Part shown: piece after piece, positions 1 through 6,632 of the stretch | How positions within the stretch are numbered: the stretch's first letter is position 1 | Layout: each line of letters opens with the position of its first letter | DNA from: an uncultured Flavobacteriales bacterium | GTDB lineage: Bacteria; Bacteroidota; Bacteroidia; Flavobacteriales; Crocinitomicaceae | Reading direction: 5' to 3' | Length of the DNA stretch: 7,668 nt | Assembly (NCBI GenBank): GCA_946886545.1 | Contig: CAMPIU010000134.1 | Span: forward strand, 1-7,668 | The notes under the pieces: model-generated | Told to the model about the DNA's origin: nothing | Database searches by the model: none | What the model saw: only the letters and a program-made list of their open reading frames with translations | Translations under genes and position numbers: made by a program

Positions 1-3000
1 ACTTCGGGAGGAGTCACCAATGATTGTACGCCAACCGGAATTACACATTATGGTTATGCAAATGCTTCAGCAGGAACAGAAACTGCAATCGTTTACCGGG
101 AGGTAAATGCAAGTTGTTTCAGCGCCATGACCGTGCTGGCCGACATCCAGATTGAAGGTGAAAGCGGTCTGGATTATTTGGAATTAGTTCACAGTTCGGA
201 TTTCGGGGCAACCTGGATCCCTGTTTCAACACAACTGGTTGCAAATGCTACGTATTCCGGGTTTAGCCAATTGCTGCCGGGAGCTTATGACAATACTGTT
301 TTCTGGCTTGGTTTCAGATTTACTTACAACAATTCGAATATCGGGAACAAAGCTCCGGCAATTGATAACTTCAGAATCCAGGGAACATCCAATGATGTCA
401 CTCCGCCCACAATTACTTGTCCTTCACCAGCAACCGATTATACGGACGAATTGTGTGCATTGACCCTGATCGATTTCGGCGCTCTTGCAACAGTAAATGA
501 TGCTTGTGGTATTGTTTCTACGGTTCAAAATCCTGCTGTGGGAACTATTGTAAGCACCAATACAACCATTACAATCCAGGTGGTGGATCCTTCGGGAAAC
601 AGCTCCAGTTGTAACTTCCTGCTGACTGTATTAGATACTGTTGTCCCTAAACCCACTTGTATCGGCCTGGACTCCGTTTATGCTTCTGCAGCCTGTAATG
701 CACTCGTTCCGAACCTGGTTCCAACTGTGACAGTTATAGAAGCCTGTACACCGGCAGCATCCCTGGTATTTAGTCAAATGCCGGCTGCCGGCACCACAAT
801 AAGTGCCACACAAAATGTATTTGTTACCGTAACGGACCTTGCGGGAAATTCCGGAACTTGTTTTACACATGTTCTGTTTTATGATACCATTTCGCCACAG
901 ATAAACTGCCCGGCCAATCAAACTGTTTCTACAAACAATGGCTGCACTTATGATATTGCCAGCTTCACATCCCAGGCAACTGTCACGGACAATTGTTCGA
1001 CCGTATTCCTCTTAAACCAGAGTCCGGCGGTGGGCAACACTTTACCGATAGGAATAAACAATGTCACCATTCAGGCAATTGACCAGCAAGGAAATGACCA
1101 GGTTTGTCAATTCAGCTTAACGGTTCAGGATGGAACCTTGCCGGTGATAAATTGTCCTCCGACCATTACTGTTCCTGTAAATAATCAATGTTTGGCGCTG
1201 GTTGGAAATTTAGTTCCTTTGGTATCTGCGACAGACAATTGTACTGCAAGCAACCTGCTTGTGCTGGCACAAAACACTCCTGCAACTCTATTGTTTTCAG
1301 ACACCATTACTGTTTTAATGACAGCAACTGATCTGAACGGAAACATTGGAAGCTGTACTATTTTTATCGAAGCAATCGATACCTTGGCTCCAACTGTTAC
1401 CTGTTTAAGTGATACCAGCCTGGCGGTTACGGGAAGCTGTTCCATGACTGTTCCGAATCTGGCGGGAACTCACAGCGCAGTTGACAATTGTGCACCATCC
1501 AATCTGCTTACCTTTTCTCAAAATCCCCTTCCCGGAACAGTTGTTACCAACCCGGTCGGAATTGTAGTTTCTTACACCGATACTTCCGGAAATATCGGTA
1601 CCTGTATCACACAAATGATTCCGATCGAATCTATCAATCCGACAATTACCTGCCCGCCGGCACAAACTGTGAACAATGGAGTTTCCTGCAATGCATCGAT
1701 GACTGATCTCACTGCACTAGCAACAGTTACTGACAATTGTACAGGATATTCTTTAACCCAACAACCGGCTGCGGGAACAAATCTGATTTCGGGAACTCAT
1801 GTGGTAACAATCACGGCAACAGACCTGGCTGGAAACAGCTCTTCCTGTACAACCAGCTATTCCATCATTGAAACACAAGCTCCTTTCGTTACTTGCCCCG
1901 GAAATGTTTCAACATGTAACCCGCTTGTTACCTACACCAACCCAATCGGAACCGATAATTGTTTTTTTACAATTTCCCAAACAGATTTATCCGGACTATC
2001 ATCGGGGGATATTTTCCCTATCGGGATAACAACACAAACTTACCAGATCGAGGATTCTTCGGGCAATACAAACAGCTGTTCTTTTACAGTTGAAGTTATT
2101 CAATATCCGGATACGGCATTTATTCCAAACAGCCTGATCTACCTTTGCGACACCTATACAACGAGCATTGAAGCACAGGCGATCCAATCGGGAACCGGTT
2201 CATGGAATATGCTGAGCGGAGGAGGAACGATCAGCAATCCGAATGCAACTCAAACAAGTGTTCAAAATCTTTCTTTGGGTAACAATACTTTCGAATGGGT
2301 CGTTACATCTCCTTTTTGCGGATCAAGAAGAGACACCGTGCGAATTGTTGTGAATCTGCCGCCACCTCAGGCCAATCTCCAGGATTCCATGTATGCCTGT
2401 CCAACAACCAGTTACCTGATCCAGGGAAATAATCCCGGAGTGAGTGCGCAGGGAACCTGGTCAAGTGATGCTGCAATTACTTTCAATAATATTCACGCTC
2501 CGGTAGCAACTATACTTTCTATTCCGGACGGATATCACACCTTATACTGGACTATTTCCGCAAACGGATGTCCGAGTACCGTGGACAGCAGTATTATTTA
2601 TGCACCGATTAGAGCCCAGGTCCTTACAAACGATACATCGCTTTGTTTGAATCAGCTTCCGGTAAATTTACATGGAAGCCAGGCAGGAAATGACCAGGCA
2701 ACTTACTGGATCGAACTGGCAGGCTCGGGTACTTTGACAAACAAATACAATGCAAACACCCAACTAACAGGGGCTTCCGCCGGAGAGCTGGTTCTCATTT
2801 ACAGATTAGTCCATGATTTTTGCGGATCTACGCAAGATACTTTGCGAATCCAATTGAATTCATGCGGTGAAACTACTTTTGATGTTCCAACGGTATTTAC
2901 GCCAAACCACGACGGGGATAATGATCGGTTCATTATTCCGAATCTGCATGAAACTTACCCGGATTGCAAAGTCATGGTTATTAACCGCTGGGGATCCAAA

Positions 3001-3144
3001 GTATTTGAATCTACCGGATATGCAGAACCCTGGGACGGAACTTTTAAAGGAAATGATCTTCCTCTCGGAACTTATTTCTACGAAATCGTCTCACCAAATG
3101 GTGATTTTGAAGCAATTAAAGGATCTATCAGTATCATTCGTTAA
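1..3144 (+). CDS. Giant secreted repeat protein, T9SS type B cargo (5'-truncated)
   Basis: The reading frame is open from base 1 to the TAA at 3142-3144, giving 1047 visible codons. The start and signal peptide lie off the left edge, so the ATG at 127 is internal. Codons 1 to about 129 resemble a jelly-roll or MAM-like binding module, with phrases such as DYLELVHSSDFGATW, FRFTYNN and APAIDNFRI. Seven HYR repeats follow (codons 132-701), then three Ig/PKD-like repeats (about 710-954) and a gliding-motility-associated C-terminal domain (about 959-1047). The family knowledge is that such proteins pass the inner membrane by Sec and the outer membrane by the type IX system, and end on the cell surface or in the medium. 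The architecture suggests an adhesin or matrix protein, but no catalytic domain is visible and the ligand is unknown. The gene lies 12 bases upstream of a PorP/SprF-like gene, almost certainly in the same transcript. Confidence 0.93.
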   Translation, partial: TSGGVTNDCTPTGITHYGYANASAGTETAIVYREVNASCFSAMTVLADIQIEGESGLDYLELVHSSDFGATWIPVSTQLVANATYSGFSQLLPGAYDNTVFWLGFRFTYNNSNIGNKAPAIDNFRIQGTSNDVTPPTITCPSPATDYTDELCALTLIDFGALATVNDACGIVSTVQNPAVGTIVSTNTTITIQVVDPSGNSSSCNFLLTVLDTVVPKPTCIGLDSVYASAACNALVPNLVPTVTVIEACTPAASLVFSQMPAAGTTISATQNVFVTVTDLAGNSGTCFTHVLFYDTISPQINCPANQTVSTNNGCTYDIASFTSQATVTDNCSTVFLLNQSPAVGNTLPIGINNVTIQAIDQQGNDQVCQFSLTVQDGTLPVINCPPTITVPVNNQCLALVGNLVPLVSATDNCTASNLLVLAQNTPATLLFSDTITVLMTATDLNGNIGSCTIFIEAIDTLAPTVTCLSDTSLAVTGSCSMTVPNLAGTHSAVDNCAPSNLLTFSQNPLPGTVVTNPVGIVVSYTDTSGNIGTCITQMIPIESINPTITCPPAQTVNNGVSCNASMTDLTALATVTDNCTGYSLTQQPAAGTNLISGTHVVTITATDLAGNSSSCTTSYSIIETQAPFVTCPGNVSTCNPLVTYTNPIGTDNCFFTISQTDLSGLSSGDIFPIGITTQTYQIEDSSGNTNSCSFTVEVIQYPDTAFIPNSLIYLCDTYTTSIEAQAIQSGTGSWNMLSGGGTISNPNATQTSVQNLSLGNNTFEWVVTSPFCGSRRDTVRIVVNLPPPQANLQDSMYACPTTSYLIQGNNPGVSAQGTWSSDAAITFNNIHAPVATILSIPDGYHTLYWTISANGCPSTVDSSIIYAPIRAQVLTNDTSLCLNQLPVNLHGSQAGNDQATYWIELAGSGTLTNKYNANTQLTGASAGELVLIYRLVHDFCGSTQDTLRIQLNSCGETTFDVPTVFTPNHDGDNDRFIIPNLHETYPDCKVMVINRWGSKVFESTGYAEPWDGTFKGNDLPLGTYFYEIVSPNGDFEAIKGSISIIR
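394..2103 (+). repeat. Seven tandem HYR (hyalin) repeats
   Basis: These are protein-level repeats of about 76-84 residues inside the large surface protein. Approximate limits are 394-636, 637-885, 886-1131, 1132-1380, 1381-1632, 1633-1875 and 1876-2103. Most copies begin with a P-x-[IV]-[TN]-C-P-like strand, carry ATVTDNC or a variant in the middle, and end with TATDLAGNSxxC-like strands. The first six share an exact cysteine rule: the second cysteine is 12 residues after the first and the third is 17 after the second. The fourth is 35-38 further on. HYR domains are Ig-like folds found in extracellular adhesion proteins. Two disulfides per repeat is an inference from the even, fixed spacing. 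Confidence 0.9.
2128..2862 (+). repeat. Three Ig/PKD-like repeats before the sorting domain
   Basis: Three copies of roughly 76-84 residues lie at about 2128-2355, 2371-2607 and 2611-2862. Each starts near a cysteine (LCDT, ACPT, LCLN), has a central G-x-W or Y-W-type core, and ends in a cysteine followed by a D-T-[VL]-R-I or similar strand. Cysteine pairs at codons 716/773, 800/857 and 882/941 are 57, 57 and 59 residues apart, which fits one disulfide per domain. Similar stalk repeats precede the C-terminal sorting domain in many Bacteroidota surface proteins. The copies are too diverged to be recognised at the DNA level. Confidence 0.7.
2875..3141 (+). other. T9SS type B C-terminal sorting domain (CHU_C-like)
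   Basis: The last 89 codons match the gliding-motility-associated C-terminal domain family. Visible hallmarks are VPTVFTPNHDGDNDRF, then the VMVINRWGSKVFES strand, then PWDGTFKGNDLPLGTYFYEI, and a final KGSISIIR strand at the stop codon. In Flavobacterium johnsoniae, type B domains of this kind direct SprB through the type IX system and need a PorP/SprF-family partner. The domain therefore marks the protein as secreted cargo rather than a periplasmic or cytoplasmic product. Confidence 0.95.
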
Positions 3145-3156
3145 TCCCCATTACTC

Positions 3157-4203
3157 ATGAAAAATTTAGTAACTATCGCATTTATTTCAGTTGTAGGATT
3201 AACGTTCGGACAACAGGATATACAATTCACACAAACAGCGTCTTCTCCGTTTTTAATCAATCCTGCAGCAGGAGGATTAATGAATGTGGCTGAAGTTGTA
3301 CTTGGAAACCGTTTGCAATATGCAGGTGTTGACGGAAGACCAATGACCACATTTGCAGGAATTCAAAGCATGGTACGTTTTAAGAAACGCAAATCGAAAG
3401 CTCTGTTAAGCGAACTTTCTTCGATCGGGCAAACTTTTTACAGCACACCTCAAAGAACTGTTGCCTATAAGCAGGTAGCAGGTTTGACTTTTATCAATGA
3501 CATTATCGGTCCCTTTACACGAACAAGTGTTAAAGGAAACATCGGTGTTCATATTCCCTTATCTCAAAAACTAAGTGCGGGGATCGGACTTGGTATCGGA
3601 TGGTCGAACTTTGGAATTGACGATTCAAAAGTGACTCTTGGAACAGCGAATGACAAAGCTTATACCAATTACTTTGGAATTGCTGCTTCACAAAACTATT
3701 TGGATGCTCAGGCCGGGTTGGTTGTTTACAATGACCGCTTGTTGATCAGTCTGAGCGGCAGCCAGATATTCAACAATAAAATGCGCCTGAGTGATGTGAC
3801 AACGGAAAGCACTTTCCAGCCACATCTTTTCATGCTGGCTAGTTACCGCTTTGATATGGGTACAAACTACGGTTTGGAACCAATTGTCCAGTTCAGATCA
3901 GTAAAACATGCTCCGGCAAGCTACGATATCGCCATGCGCTTACATTACCAACGTTTAGGTTGGGTAAGTCTTTCATACAGGAAACAATCATCCATCGGAG
4001 TTGGTTTCGGAATCAACTTACTGGCCCGTTTCAATGTTTCTTATTCTTTTGAATTCGGAAGCGGAGTTACAGAGAAGTTCGGAAATACTTCCCACGAGAT
4101 CCGTCTTGGATTTATCTTCGGTCATAAAAGAAATATGAATAAAGAATTTAAACAGGATGAAAAGCTAAATCCATCACCAGTTGAAACAAAACCGGAGGAA
4201 TAA
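3157..4203 (+). CDS. PorP/SprF-family type IX secretion outer-membrane protein
   Basis: This 348-residue protein begins with a Sec signal peptide (MKNLVTIAFISVVGLTFG, likely cut before QQD). It continues with the family signature: an IQFTQ segment, the FLINPAAGG motif at about 32-40 (NPAxAG class), and LGNRLQYAGVDGRPMTTFAG at 49-68. Many alternating amphipathic strands follow, ending with a HEIRLGF-like last strand, as expected for an outer-membrane beta-barrel. A charged tail of about 23 residues follows that strand. Members of this family support secretion or surface anchoring of type B T9SS cargo, as SprF does for SprB. The gene starts 12 bases after the stop of such a cargo gene, so it is probably the cognate partner. 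It is more likely a cargo-specific paralogue than the core PorP, because no core T9SS genes are visible. No Shine-Dalgarno sequence is present, which is normal for the phylum. Confidence 0.93.
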   Translation: MKNLVTIAFISVVGLTFGQQDIQFTQTASSPFLINPAAGGLMNVAEVVLGNRLQYAGVDGRPMTTFAGIQSMVRFKKRKSKALLSELSSIGQTFYSTPQRTVAYKQVAGLTFINDIIGPFTRTSVKGNIGVHIPLSQKLSAGIGLGIGWSNFGIDDSKVTLGTANDKAYTNYFGIAASQNYLDAQAGLVVYNDRLLISLSGSQIFNNKMRLSDVTTESTFQPHLFMLASYRFDMGTNYGLEPIVQFRSVKHAPASYDIAMRLHYQRLGWVSLSYRKQSSIGVGFGINLLARFNVSYSFEFGSGVTEKFGNTSHEIRLGFIFGHKRNMNKEFKQDEKLNPSPVETKPEE

Positions 4204-4205
4204 AG

Positions 4206-4231
4206 GCTAATTTTCAAGTATTGCTAATTTT
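4206..4231. repeat. 9-bp direct repeat GCTAATTTT
   Basis: GCTAATTTT occurs at 4206-4214 and again at 4223-4231, 17 bases apart from start to start. The second copy overlaps the candidate promoter element. It may be a chance AT-rich repeat or a binding site for a regulator; the sequence alone cannot tell. Confidence 0.35.
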
Positions 4232-4232
4232 G
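4225..4232 (+). promoter_or_regulatory. Candidate -7 promoter element for the acyltransferase gene
   Basis: TAATTTTG matches the Bacteroidota -7 consensus TAnnTTTG and ends 18 bases before the ATG at 4251. I see no good TTTG/TTG -33 element at the expected distance, so this is only half a promoter. The gap from the previous stop is 47 bases, so readthrough from the PorP/SprF-like gene is also possible. Confidence 0.4.
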
Positions 4233-4250
4233 TAAAAAAGTACAGTCACT

Positions 4251-5573
4251 ATGCGTCCGTTTTATTTATTGCTCAAAATATCTTTAAATATTTCATTCAG
4301 ACTCTTTTACAAACGTTTCATCATATTAAACAAGCATAAAGAACTATTCGGAAGCACGATTTACGTGAGTAATCACCCGAATTCATTTATGGACCCGATC
4401 CTGATCGGGGCAGTGAACCGGCCAATTGTTCATTTCATGACGCGGTCGGATGTTTTTGTCTGGTGGTTGAAACCTGTTCTGTGGTCATCCCACATGTTAC
4501 CGATTTACCGTCAGCAGGACGGAAAGGACACGAAAGGAAAGAACACTGATGTTTTTAATACGGTCAATTCATCACTTAGAAAAGGACGTAATATTTTGAT
4601 CTTCGGGGAAGGTTTCACAGATGACACCCCGATCAGAGGGTTAAAGCCCGTAAAAAAAGGGCCGATCCGAATGGGATTCGGTGCACTGGAAGCTATTAAC
4701 TGGAGCAAAAAGATTTATATTTCGGGGATCGGAATCACATACACAGACAGAAATACGATCAATTCGGAGTTTGTTTTGGATAACGGACCGAAAATCTGCC
4801 TGAACGATTACAAGGAATCTTACTTGGCAAATCCGAGCAGAGTAATCAATGAAGTAACCCGAATCGTTGAAAAAAACATGCAGGAATGTATTGTGTATGT
4901 TGCCGAACCTGCACGTTACTCTCTGCTGGAAGGTATCATGCAGATTACCCGCAAAGGAATCAATCATGCAAATCACGATGAACATATTTCTTTATTGAAA
5001 CGGTGGGAATATGCGAAGAAATTAGCAAACTGGATCAATCAGAATGTTACCAACGAAAGTACGGAGATCCTGGCACTTCAAAAGGACCTGGATGCTTATT
5101 TCAATTTGGAAAGGAGAATGAAAATTGAAGATCGTTTTGTAGTTGCAAAAAAGAACCCCGAATTAGTGAGCACCTTGAACAACTGGCTTTATCTGATTCT
5201 GATGTGGCCCTTTGCCATTGCAGGGTTTATTCATGGTTTCATTCCCTATATAATCGCCAAAAAGGTGACGGAAAAGATCATGAAACGCAAAGTATTTTGG
5301 GGTTCCGTAAAAATGATGATGGCTAAGATCCTTGGTTCCCTTTACAATATTCCCATTATCGTTTTGATCACCAAATGGTATCTTCCGCATTGGTCACTGG
5401 GAGTATTGTATTATTTCCTGACTCCGGTTTTGTGGCGCTTGAGTTATGAGTACGCTCACCAGTTCAAAGAGATGCGTCTGAAGCAAAAAATGAAGTCCGT
5501 AGATTTGTCGAAGTTTGAAGAAAAACGTGCTGAATTGGAGGAACGCATCAAGCGATTGGTTCCTGTTTCTTAA
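4251..5573 (+). CDS. Membrane glycerolipid acyltransferase (PlsC/LPLAT superfamily)
   Basis: This 440-residue protein has an N-terminal acyltransferase domain and a membrane-embedded C-terminal part. Motif I is SNHPNSFMDP (His42, Asp48), motif II is LPIYRQQDG (83-91), motif III is IFGEGFTDD (117-125) and motif IV is LKPVKKGPIRMG (131-142). The enzyme should move an acyl chain onto glycerol-3-phosphate, lysophosphatidate or a related lipid at the inner membrane. The pattern is closest in my memory to the Gat1/Gat2-like branch, where His and Asp are separated by five residues rather than four. Hydrophobic stretches at about 312-336 and 358-396 look like transmembrane segments, and a charged helix (about 403-436) ends the protein. 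An in-frame TAA at 4233-4235 means that no upstream ATG is available, which supports this start. The exact acyl acceptor is not determined. Confidence 0.85.
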   Translation: MRPFYLLLKISLNISFRLFYKRFIILNKHKELFGSTIYVSNHPNSFMDPILIGAVNRPIVHFMTRSDVFVWWLKPVLWSSHMLPIYRQQDGKDTKGKNTDVFNTVNSSLRKGRNILIFGEGFTDDTPIRGLKPVKKGPIRMGFGALEAINWSKKIYISGIGITYTDRNTINSEFVLDNGPKICLNDYKESYLANPSRVINEVTRIVEKNMQECIVYVAEPARYSLLEGIMQITRKGINHANHDEHISLLKRWEYAKKLANWINQNVTNESTEILALQKDLDAYFNLERRMKIEDRFVVAKKNPELVSTLNNWLYLILMWPFAIAGFIHGFIPYIIAKKVTEKIMKRKVFWGSVKMMMAKILGSLYNIPIIVLITKWYLPHWSLGVLYYFLTPVLWRLSYEYAHQFKEMRLKQKMKSVDLSKFEEKRAELEERIKRLVPVS

Positions 5574-5606
5574 AAAGAAAACTGCAAATTCTAAAACATC
5601 CTAATT

Positions 5607-5638
5607 CTCGAATTCGAGTGTTCGCAAAAAAGCGAACA
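5607..5638. terminator. Adjacent inverted repeats in the convergent gap
   Basis: Two perfect palindromic elements abut between the converging genes. The first is CTCGAATTCGAG at 5607-5618. The second is TGTTCGC, six A, then GCGAACA at 5619-5638, a 7-bp stem with a 6-base loop. The position suits a bidirectional transcription end for the acyltransferase gene and for crcB. Neither strand shows a clear run of T after the stem, so this is not a textbook intrinsic terminator. The rest of the 103-base gap holds no gene that I can see. Confidence 0.4.
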
Positions 5639-5666
5639 GAATCAAATACAACACACTGATTTGTAG

Positions 5667-5685
5667 GTGGTTAATATTACACCAC
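5667..5685. repeat. Imperfect inverted repeat over the crcB stop codon
   Basis: GTGGT at 5667-5671 and ACCAC at 5681-5685 flank the palindrome TAATATTA (5672-5679) with one extra C, making a nearly perfect 19-base inverted repeat. It includes the crcB stop codon (TAA on the minus strand, 5677-5679) and the last two valine codons. It may help end the minus-strand transcript, but it lacks a T tract. Confidence 0.3.
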
Positions 5686-6045
5686 TAATTTACGTCCCAA
5701 ATAAACCATCAGGATACAGAAGGCAACGGAAATCAAAATGTTCAGGATTGCGATCAGCCATTGACCCCGTTCCATAAGCTCCAGGTTTTCCTTTGCAAAA
5801 GTTGAAAAGGTACTGAACCCACCACAGATTCCGATAATCCAAAATGCTTGAAAAGATTCCGAATTTGTGGGTTTCATTTTCATCATCAACACCAGAAATA
5901 CACCAACCAATAAAGATGCGATAAGATTGGAAGCCAATGTTGCAACGGGAAAAGCTGATTTCGGAAATTTATGGATCAGATGTGTCAATCCGAAGCGCAT
6001 GATCGCCCCGATTCCCCCACCTAAAAAAACATATAACACATTCAT
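5677..6045 (-). CDS. crcB: Fluoride channel CrcB/Fluc
   Basis: At 122 residues with four hydrophobic segments (about 3-20, 34-54, 66-86 and 97-117), this has the usual size of a single-domain Fluc subunit. Diagnostic motifs are GGGIGAIMRF (9-18), the pore asparagine in TLASN (Asn40) and GGFSTFSTFAKE (75-86). The last of these carries the two pore phenylalanines (80, 83) and the broken third helix. Fluc proteins form antiparallel dimers in the inner membrane and let fluoride leave the cell. Only one crcB gene is present, so a homodimer is expected. Its ATG overlaps the stop of the upstream PAP2 gene by four bases (ATGA on the minus strand), which suggests translational coupling. No fluoride riboswitch can be placed in front of it because the preceding DNA is coding. 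Confidence 0.95.
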   Translation of the reverse strand: MNVLYVFLGGGIGAIMRFGLTHLIHKFPKSAFPVATLASNLIASLLVGVFLVLMMKMKPTNSESFQAFWIIGICGGFSTFSTFAKENLELMERGQWLIAILNILISVAFCILMVYLGRKLVV

Positions 6046-6632
6046 TCCGACTCTGACTTATTGGTGAAAAATCGCTGATACAACTTCCAAAATACAAAAG
6101 CCCAAAGTATTCCCCAAATTACTCCGCAAAGCACGTCGGATAAATAATGCATCGTAAGATAGATTCTGCTTAACCCGATCAATGCCACACAAAAAATCAG
6201 AATCCATTTCAGGTTCGGATAGAATTTATGAAGGAAGAACCAACTCAACATAGCCACAGCAGCATTATTGGATGCGTGGGAGGAAAAGAAACCATATTTG
6301 CCACCAAGATATGTATGCCCATCTTCCATATAATAATGCAGGTGTTTTTCCAGCAAAAGATTATGGGACGGTCGGTAGCGCATCACGGTATCTTTGAAAA
6401 AAAAAGTCGTGGAGCTATCTACAATTGCAACCATTAGCAAAGTCATTCCCAGGAAAACGAAAGTGGTTTTTAAACCATAATTTTTCCAGATCAAATAGAA
6501 CAAGGTCAAATAAAAAGGAATCCAGGTGATTGTTTTTGTAACAATCCAGAAAAACTGATCCAGGAACGGCGTATTCCAGCCATTCACTGTCAGAACAATA
6601 CTTCTATCAATGGATTCCAGGTATTCAAACAT
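6042..6632 (-). CDS. PAP2-family membrane lipid phosphatase
   Basis: This 196-residue protein has several hydrophobic membrane helices and the three-part phosphatase signature. Motif 1 is KDTVMRYRP (Lys80, Arg87), motif 2 is FFSSHASN (His119), and motif 3 is [12 protein letters not shown] (Arg156, His162, Asp166). The two histidines and the Asp are the expected catalytic set for removing phosphate from a lipid phosphate or pyrophosphate, with the active site normally facing the periplasm. Likely substrates in the family are undecaprenyl diphosphate, phosphatidylglycerophosphate or lipid A; the sequence does not choose between them. Motif 2 has SSH where many relatives have PSGH. The ATG lies inside the last codons of obgE, with an 8-base overlap, and the 3' end overlaps crcB by four bases. 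Confidence 0.9.
   Translation of the reverse strand: MFEYLESIDRSIVLTVNGWNTPFLDQFFWIVTKTITWIPFYLTLFYLIWKNYGLKTTFVFLGMTLLMVAIVDSSTTFFFKDTVMRYRPSHNLLLEKHLHYYMEDGHTYLGGKYGFFSSHASNNAAVAMLSWFFLHKFYPNLKWILIFCVALIGLSRIYLTMHYLSDVLCGVIWGILWAFVFWKLYQRFFTNKSESE

Noticed and set aside
127..129. ATG at 127 as the true start of the large gene
   Set aside because: The same frame is open all the way to base 1 with protein-like sequence, and no signal peptide follows the ATG. The gene is cut by the left edge.
394..2103. Seven HYR repeats as a DNA-level repeat or mobile array
   Set aside because: The copies are similar only as protein. The DNA has diverged and shows no terminal repeats, spacers or transposase.
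631..2187. Antisense open frames of 62-96 codons inside the large surface-protein gene
   Set aside because: They lie opposite strongly supported repeat domains, have cysteine- and arginine-rich unconvincing products and match no family I know. They are shadows.
4511..5390. Antisense open frames inside the acyltransferase gene
   Set aside because: The plus-strand frame carries all acyltransferase motifs, and the antisense products show no domain or start context.
5574..5676. Small gene or RNA gene in the convergent gap
   Set aside because: The gap has no open frame of useful length and no recognisable RNA structure beyond the short palindromes.
6117..6170. PAP2 gene as a vanadium haloperoxidase
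   Set aside because: The protein is only 196 residues with several membrane helices and lacks the large soluble domains of haloperoxidases. The membrane phosphatase call fits better.
5867..6437. Plus-strand open frames across crcB and the PAP2 gene
   Set aside because: Both genes on the minus strand have complete family motifs, so these frames are shadows.
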